Positions 58,636-64,000 of a stretch of DNA of 64,000 bases are shown here, piece by piece. The DNA is from Platerodrilus igneus (Eukaryota; Arthropoda; Insecta; Coleoptera; Lycidae). Location: positions 2,484,917 through 2,548,916 of the forward strand of contig JARFIW010001178.1 of the NCBI GenBank assembly GCA_036346225.1, given 5' to 3'. Under the pieces are notes generated by a model, which saw only the letters and a program-made list of their open reading frames with translations, was not told where the DNA came from and made no database searches. The stretch's first letter is position 1, and each line of letters opens with the position of its first letter. The position numbers and the translations under genes are program-made.

Positions 58636-59449
58636 TGTTACGTGCAAACCGAATTTGCACTTTAACATTGTTTTAGTTTAGTTTTCTTGATGTACGGAAG
58701 TTTCCCGCCATAATTTTTAAATACGCAAGACGCGGGAACATTTTAAATAGACTGGGCGGTGCTTCCGGCACGTCATAGTAGTGAGTTTGCGTAGTGTTTT
58801 TATCCCTAGAGGGTTAGGACAATACTAGACAATGGGTGGGGAGTTTCGCGGTTCTCGCCCTAAAACGTGGCTTTTTGCCTTGTGGTGTGAAGTGAAGTAG
58901 ACGTTTCTTTTTGGTGACGTACAGTTATCGTAGCTATGTAGAAATCCCTTCTCTAATTACCTTTTTGTTGTCTACCTTTACCTTCTTCCTGTCAACCCTT
59001 ACATAGGTACAAATCTGCGCCACCGAAGGGCCTACCGACCTCCACATCTGTAGATGGAGATCCATGTCTACCGCAGCTAGCCGAGCTGTCCCTTACGTAT
59101 TTGATAGCGTCGGCGGATTCCGAGGACTTCAGAGGAGCGAACTGTGGCGCAATTCCGCCAATACCGGATTCCTTACGTAAGTAATTTTTACTTATTGTGT
59201 ATTAAAAACGTAGTAATTTGTTGCTAAAATGACTCTCGTTTATCGTTAATTGTTTAATTTTTATGTTGCGAATTATTGTGCAATATCGATGACATTATCA
59301 GTAGTTGAAGCGCCGAATTCTGTATAAGAATAAGTGCAACCAACTGTTGGTAGTGTCTCGTATATCACGTTACCGGTGTAATAATTATCGAACTTTTAAA
59401 TTTTAACTACCGTTTTTAATATCGTTATCTTACCGTTTTGCGAATAACA
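58636..59449 (+). repeat. Gypsy-2 3' LTR (variant A)
   Basis: Matches 49287-50070 almost base for base. Near its end it contains AATATCGTTATCTTACCG (59418-59435), absent from the 5' LTR and identical to the minisatellite core. It ends CGAATAACA, complementary in its last five bases to the LTR start. Confidence 0.9.
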
Positions 59450-59453
59450 ATGT

Positions 59454-60775
59454 TTTGATCTTGGTCATATGATTTTAGCCGAAAATCCATCCGATTATTT
59501 TCTACCACATCATGCCATCTCAAAAATAACAAGTAGTACTACCAAACTACGTGTTGTTTTTAATGGATGCCGTGGATTCATTAGGTCTTTCTCTCAACAA
59601 TAGATTATATGCTGGTCCCAAATTATAGCGCAATTTACCAGATATAATAAATACATTTAGATCGCATAAAATTGCTGTTTGTGCGGACATTCGCATCATG
59701 TACCGGCAGATCTTACTTCGTAAGGAAGATTGTCAATTTTGGCATATATTCTGGAGACCAACTCCGCAAGACAACTTTTCTGAGTACGAACTTAGAACTC
59801 TTACATATGGGTTAGCTCCTTCCGCTTTCTTAGCTCAAAGAGTTTTTCGGCAATTGGGTATGGACGAAGTAAACTCTTACCCCATGGCTTCTGAAGCTAT
59901 TATGTATCATACCTATATGGATGACGTAATTAGCGGTGCTGAAAGTATTGCTGAAGCGAAACAACTACTGCACGAGCTAGTAAAACTTCTTTCTCTAGGC
60001 AAGTTTGATTTGTGCAAATGGTCTAGTAACTCTGAGGAATTGTTACAGGATTTCGAACAAACTGAATTAGAAACTCTAATTCCTTTTTCTGATCACGTTA
60101 GTGGTATAAAGATACTAGGTTTAGTCTGGAACCCTGGAATAGACGTGTTCACTTAAAAAGTGATACCCTTTGAAGGTGAATTTACAAAACGCTCTATACT
60201 TTTTTATATGGCCCGCATATTTGACCCTTTAGGGTGGTTAACTCCAGTAATATTTGTAGTAAAGCATATGTTACAACGACTGTGGGTTCAACAAATTGAT
60301 GGGGATGATACACCTGATCATAAGTGGTGTCAGGAATGGCAAGACTTTTGTAACCAAATTACTATGTTATCCCAGCTAAAAATTCCTCGTTTGTCTCAAT
60401 TCCACGGTTGATCGATTACTAGGATTTTGTGATGCAAGCAAAAGGGGATACGGCGCTTGTGTCTACTTGTATGTTGTTAATGATAAATCGGTAAATTGTA
60501 ATCTTTTACAAGCCAAAAGCAAGGTTGCTCCTCTAAAACATCTTACTATCCCACGGTTAGAACTTTCTGGAGCTCTTTTATTAGCCAAATTAATTCAGTC
60601 TATTTGTTCAAATAAATTTCCATACCCTATTTCGGAAACTAAACTTTATTCAGACTCTCAAGTCGTACTTACATGGTTGCGTACGCCTACATATTTGTTA
60701 AAACCTTTTGTAGGAAATCGAGTAAGCCAAATTCTAGAATATACCTCCACTGATCAATGGAACCATGTTTCCTGA
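59454..60775 (+). pseudogene. BEL/Pao reverse transcriptase and RNase H
   Basis: Starting at the Gypsy-2 junction, 59454-59602 encodes ILAENPSDYFLPHHA and KLRVVFNG. After a shift and a stop near 59625, 59698-60156 has RTLTYGLAPSAFLAQRV and the catalytic YMDDV, with further stops near 60156 and 60411. RNase H motifs follow: CDASKRGYGACVY at about 60430, RLELSGALLLAK and LYSDSQVVLTWL. Each domain keeps its catalytic acidic residues. The gene is dead because of at least four interruptions. Confidence 0.85.
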
Positions 60776-62443
60776 GAATTTAACCCTACTGACGTCGCTT
60801 CTCGTGGACTCACCCCTCTTCAATTATTACACCACGATTTGTGGCGGAAAGGTGCATCTAATTTAAATGATGTTTGTTTTAACCTCAAATACTTTGTTCC
60901 TTTAAATGAAGTACCTGAATTAAAATCAATTACTACACCTACTCGTTGCATTAGAGCAGTGCAATTTTGCTGAATTCATGGGAAATTTTTCTTCTTTAAG
61001 TCGCTTGCAATATGCAGTGGCATATATTATTCGTTTTATTTATAATTGCCGTCACCCCATGGAAAAAATTCTAGGTCCTATTTCTCGTGATGAATTACAT
61101 AATGCATCACAAACATGCGTGAAACTTGTTCAACAACAATTTTTTGCAGTAGAATTGTTGCAAATAAAAAAAACCTCTCTCCACCTCTTTGAGAAAATTA
61201 TGGCCGTTTATCGATATTCTAGGTTTGCTTAGGGTGGGCAGTCGCTTACAGCATTCACAATTGAACTATGATAGCAAACACTCTCTGTTATTGCCTAAAA
61301 GGGCAGCTTTATGTAAACTTATTTGCGACCACTATCATGCGTTATCTTTGCATTCCGGACCTCTTACCACACAAGCTCTTATTCTAAGAAAATACTGGAT
61401 TTTAGGATCACGATCGTTAATACGACAACAAATACATCAATGCATACCATGTTTCCGATTTAATTCCATGCCTTCTCAACCCATTATGTCTAATTTGCCT
61501 CCGTCCCGTGTACAATTAACTCGTGCCTTTACTCATGTTGGAGTTGACTTTGCTGGACCGTTGATTGTTAAGTCTTCCATTCGGCGTAATGCTTCTTCTT
61601 TCAAATCATATCTTTGTGTTTTCGTGTGCATGTGCACGAGAGCTGTTCACTTGGAATTAGTTTCCGAACTTACTACTAATGCTTTTATGGCGTGTTTTGA
61701 TCGATTTGTTTCTCGGAGAGACGCTCGTGATACTATCTATTCAGATTGTGAAAAGAATTTTATTGGTGCAGCCCGTATGTTAAAGGAAGCTAGTGCGTTT
61801 CTTCATCAAAACCAAGATGAAATATTTTCCGCATTGGTTTCTCGCCAAGTTAAATGGCAGTTTAATCCGCCATATGCTCCTAATTTTGGGGGTATGTGGG
61901 AAGCATCTGTAAAATCTGCAAAATCTCTATTACTACGCACTCTTGGCAAACAACCTCTTACTTTTGAAGAGTTGTCTACTGTTTTCACTCGCATAGAGGC
62001 CGTAATGAATAGCCGACCTTTGTGTTTCTTTTCCTTGGATACATACTAAAGACAACCCCAATTATTTGACTTCCGGTCATTTCCTTATTGGAGGCCCTAT
62101 ATTAAGTATGCCAGAGATAACTCTGCCAGAAAATATAAATTTGCATTCGTGCTGGCAACGATTACACCAAATTACACAGTCGTTCTGGCGGCGATGGTCC
62201 AATGAATATTTACTCACGCTATCTCAACGACCCAAATGGAATTGTTCCTCCGATGTACCCAAAGTGGGTCAAGTTGTTTTTCTTCCCGGAATTAAAACTT
62301 CTCCTCTATCGTGGCCGTTAGGACGCATCGAACAATTATTTCCCGGTAGCGATGGCGTTGTTCGTGTGGTGTCTGTAAAAACTACCCACGGTTCCCTCAC
62401 TCGGTCGGTAAATAAAATAATACCTCTTCCTTTAGAAAACTAA
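60776..62443 (+). pseudogene. BEL/Pao integrase and C-terminal domain
   Basis: 60776-60972 continues the connection (EFNPTDVASRGL). After frame changes the zinc-binding segment at 61310-61470 has HYHALSLHSGP and CIPCFRF. The core (61189-62049) has HVGVDFAGPL, SDCEKNFIGAA and GGMWEASVKSAKS, giving the D,D,E positions. The second motif is SDCEKNF where SDNGTNF is usual, though the Asp is kept. 62066-62443 is a DUF5641-like C-terminal domain (TSGHFLIGGPI, PKVGQVVFLP). A stop lies at 62049. It would have joined element DNA to the host genome. Confidence 0.88.
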
Positions 62444-62990
62444 TTTTTTTTCTTTTCTTTCTCAAACTTAGATTTAGTTTTTAAAAAATTTCGCATTTTA
62501 TTTTGCTTCTTTTCTATCCCGAGTATCGGCGGGTAAGCCGTAGCCCCTTACTGGGATGAAATGCCCAGTTATAATAAAATTTTCTTTTCAAGTTGTATAT
62601 ATTTTTAAAAAATGTTCATTTTTGGTGAGCAGTTTTGTTCGCGCCATTTCGCTCTCCCAACGTTGTATTCGTTATCAAGCCAGACAATTAAAGATAAGGA
62701 ATAACATAATAAAAAAGAGAGTCGATAAACGACCATCTGCGAACTCGAACGTGTTTCATTCATTTTCAATATTAACTTCTTATAATGTCTTTCCTACCAT
62801 AATCATTTCCTTACTCCGTTCCTATTTACCCCTGGCCAGAAACAGTAGTGAAAGGTGCCACGTTAGTGCTCCAGATGTGCTTCGGTAAGTGTTTTTAAGT
62901 ATTTGTGATTTTGTATTTATAATCTATGTTTCCCCCTCTTTTACTCCATACAGTCCATGCTCTACCTTACAACCCCTGGTTTACTGCCTA
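62444..62990. other. Region after BEL/Pao pol, probable 3' end of the element
   Basis: No gene. A 3' LTR is expected here. A GC-richer stretch ending in a possible splice donor (TTCGGTAAGT near 62880) recalls the LTR layout, but I found no matching 5' copy. Confidence 0.35.
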
Positions 62991-62999
62991 CTGCACTCC

Positions 63000-63603
63000 A
63001 GATAATTTCTATTTGCATCCCTTGACGTTCCAAGCGGCGTATACACATGTATACCAAAAAAGGGGAAAGATGTGCTTTTGTTATCCACTATGTACCACGA
63101 CGATAGCATTGATGATGATTCGACCAAATTCTTGCCTACATCAATAACAACGTATAATAGTACCAAAGGAGGTGTAGAAGTTGTGAATGAACTATCTGCT
63201 AGCTACAATTGTGCAAGAAATTCAAGGTGGCCCATGGTGGTATTTTATACCATGTTAAATAGTTCTGGTATGAATTCGAAGGTGATATATACTGCTAATA
63301 ACCTAAACGTTAGTATTATGTAACAAAATTTTTTGAGGACACTGGCTATGAATTTAATTTTACCACATATGCGTATTAGGGCTACTATGCCAAATATACC
63401 AAGAACTTTAAAACTTAGACTGCAAGAAGTAACTAAAATTGGCAACAAGGAGGAAATATTATCTGAAAATGCTCACAGCAGGTGCACGTTTTGCGATTCT
63501 AAAAAATAGAAAAACAAAATACTCGAGTTTTGTTTGCGGTACATTTATGTTTGGCGCACATAACTGTCATTTGTAGTAACTGTAAAGAAACTGAAAACTA
63601 AGA
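63000..63603 (+). pseudogene. piggyBac transposase C-terminal fragment
   Basis: The frame to 63323 encodes VLLLSTMYHDDSID (in part), YNSTKGGVEVVNELSASYNC and RWPMVVFYTMLN, the end of the piggyBac catalytic domain. It includes the STKGGVD region, where Glu replaces the usual catalytic Asp. Sequence continues in other frames as FLRTLAMNLILPHMR and a Cys-rich end, SRCTFCDSKK and ITVICSNCKE, before TAA at 63603. This Cys-rich domain binds element ends and chromatin in known piggyBac proteins. The N-terminal two thirds are missing and a TAA at 63321-63323 interrupts it. Confidence 0.85.
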
Positions 63604-64000
63604 TGATTTACTACAACCACATTCTTAATCATTAGCTACTTGTTTAGGGATAAATATTTACATTTTTTCATGTTGAATAAACACATAAATTTTCTAATTA
63701 GCATCTTGCTATTGATATTGTGCTACTAAAATGAAAATTCTTCATATTGCATTAATATTATTGATAAAAAAATGCATTATATAACCTTGGTCTGTGAGAT
63801 CGACGAGACTACTGGCGATAGTATTCTTCACGCGACCACCAAAAGGTTAAAAAATGAAAAACCCAACTCTTAGAATTATAAAATGTAGCAATGATAGTCT
63901 CATAGGGTTTCACAGTTGGAGATATTATTAATAATGTGTTTCAGATTTGGACCGTGCTATATTAAAATATAATGTGATGTTGAGATTTCTCCACATTCAT
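63604..64000. other. Spacer, possibly piggyBac 3' flank
   Basis: AT-rich with no open frame. It may include the untranslated end of the piggyBac element, but no terminal repeat with a TTAA target was recognised. Confidence 0.4.

Larger units (their letters stand above)
49287..59449 (+). mobile_element. Gypsy-2 copy 1, young full-length Ty3/Gypsy element
   Basis: A 10.2-kb element with LTRs at both ends, a primer-binding site, gag, a -1 shifted pol and a long 3' noncoding region. Its ends are TGTTA and TAACA, and ATGT flanks it on both sides (49283-49286; 59450-59453). The LTRs differ by about 8 substitutions and one 2-bp indel over about 785 aligned bases, so insertion was recent. It lies in the same orientation inside BEL/Pao pol. 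It has no env gene. Confidence 0.93.
47349..62443 (+). mobile_element. BEL/Pao element, interrupted by Gypsy-2 copy 1
   Basis: Gag (47349-49075), a protease-region remnant and the start of pol (49080-49286) lie left of Gypsy-2. The rest of pol (59454-62443) lies to the right. The domain order (DUF1759-like Gag, CCHC knuckles, protease, RT with YMDDV, RNase H, integrase, DUF5641-like end) is that of BEL/Pao. Several nonsense codons and shifts make it defective, independent of the Gypsy-2 insertion. The terminal repeats could not be defined. Confidence 0.88.

Noticed and set aside
62444..62990. BEL/Pao 3' LTR
   Set aside because: The position is right, but I could not match it to any sequence upstream of gag, so the boundaries cannot be supported.

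Overview
This window looks like repeat-rich nuclear DNA from an arthropod, most likely an insect with a large AT-rich genome. I see no operons, no prokaryotic genes and no intact host gene. Nearly everything recognisable is transposable-element DNA: APE-type LINEs, tRNA-derived SINEs, mariner and piggyBac transposase remnants, a MITE, Ty3/Gypsy elements and one BEL/Pao element. The element mix, the intron-less broken reading frames and the base composition are the reasons for the insect call. I cannot name a species.

Layout. 1-372: possible N-terminal fragment of a hAT/ZMYM-like gene. 375-2400: LINE-A copy 1 (minus). 3505-7785: LINE-A copy 2 (plus), the most complete copy, with a duplicated 3' module. 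7790-10590: an older degraded LINE-B (plus). 10591-11055 and 20376-20546: two halves of one mariner-type transposase. It is split by a Gypsy-type element (Gypsy-1, 11056-20374) that carries a truncated tandem unit, two full LTRs, a gag-like gene and no pol. The 3' LTR itself carries two later insertions. 20547-25744: mostly featureless AT-rich DNA with a MITE and short repeats. 25745-27481: LINE-A copy 3 (minus), containing a SINE inside a SINE. 27484-28690: degraded mariner. 28691-32099: no gene seen. 32100-35775: LINE-A copy 4 (minus) with a third SINE. 35996-36990: a broken membrane-glycoprotein-like (env-like) remnant on the minus strand.

36996-45664: a 5'-truncated Gypsy-2 copy, split by a young Jockey/CR1-like LINE (LINE-C, about 39690-44190, minus). 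45665-47285: an LTR with an inverted solo LTR inside it. 47349-62443: a BEL/Pao element whose pol is interrupted by a young Gypsy-2 element (49287-59449). The Gypsy-2 LTRs are about 99% identical and are flanked by a 4-bp duplication, ATGT. 63000-63603: C-terminal end of a piggyBac transposase.

How it fits together. The nesting gives relative ages: LINE-B and the first mariner are older than Gypsy-1. Gypsy-1 is older than the 248-bp and TA-flanked insertions in its 3' LTR. BEL/Pao is older than Gypsy-2 copy 1, and Gypsy-2 copy 2 is older than LINE-C. The youngest elements are broken mostly by single-base shifts in homopolymer runs, so some of that damage may be assembly error. All identifications rest on motifs read by eye; no database search was run.
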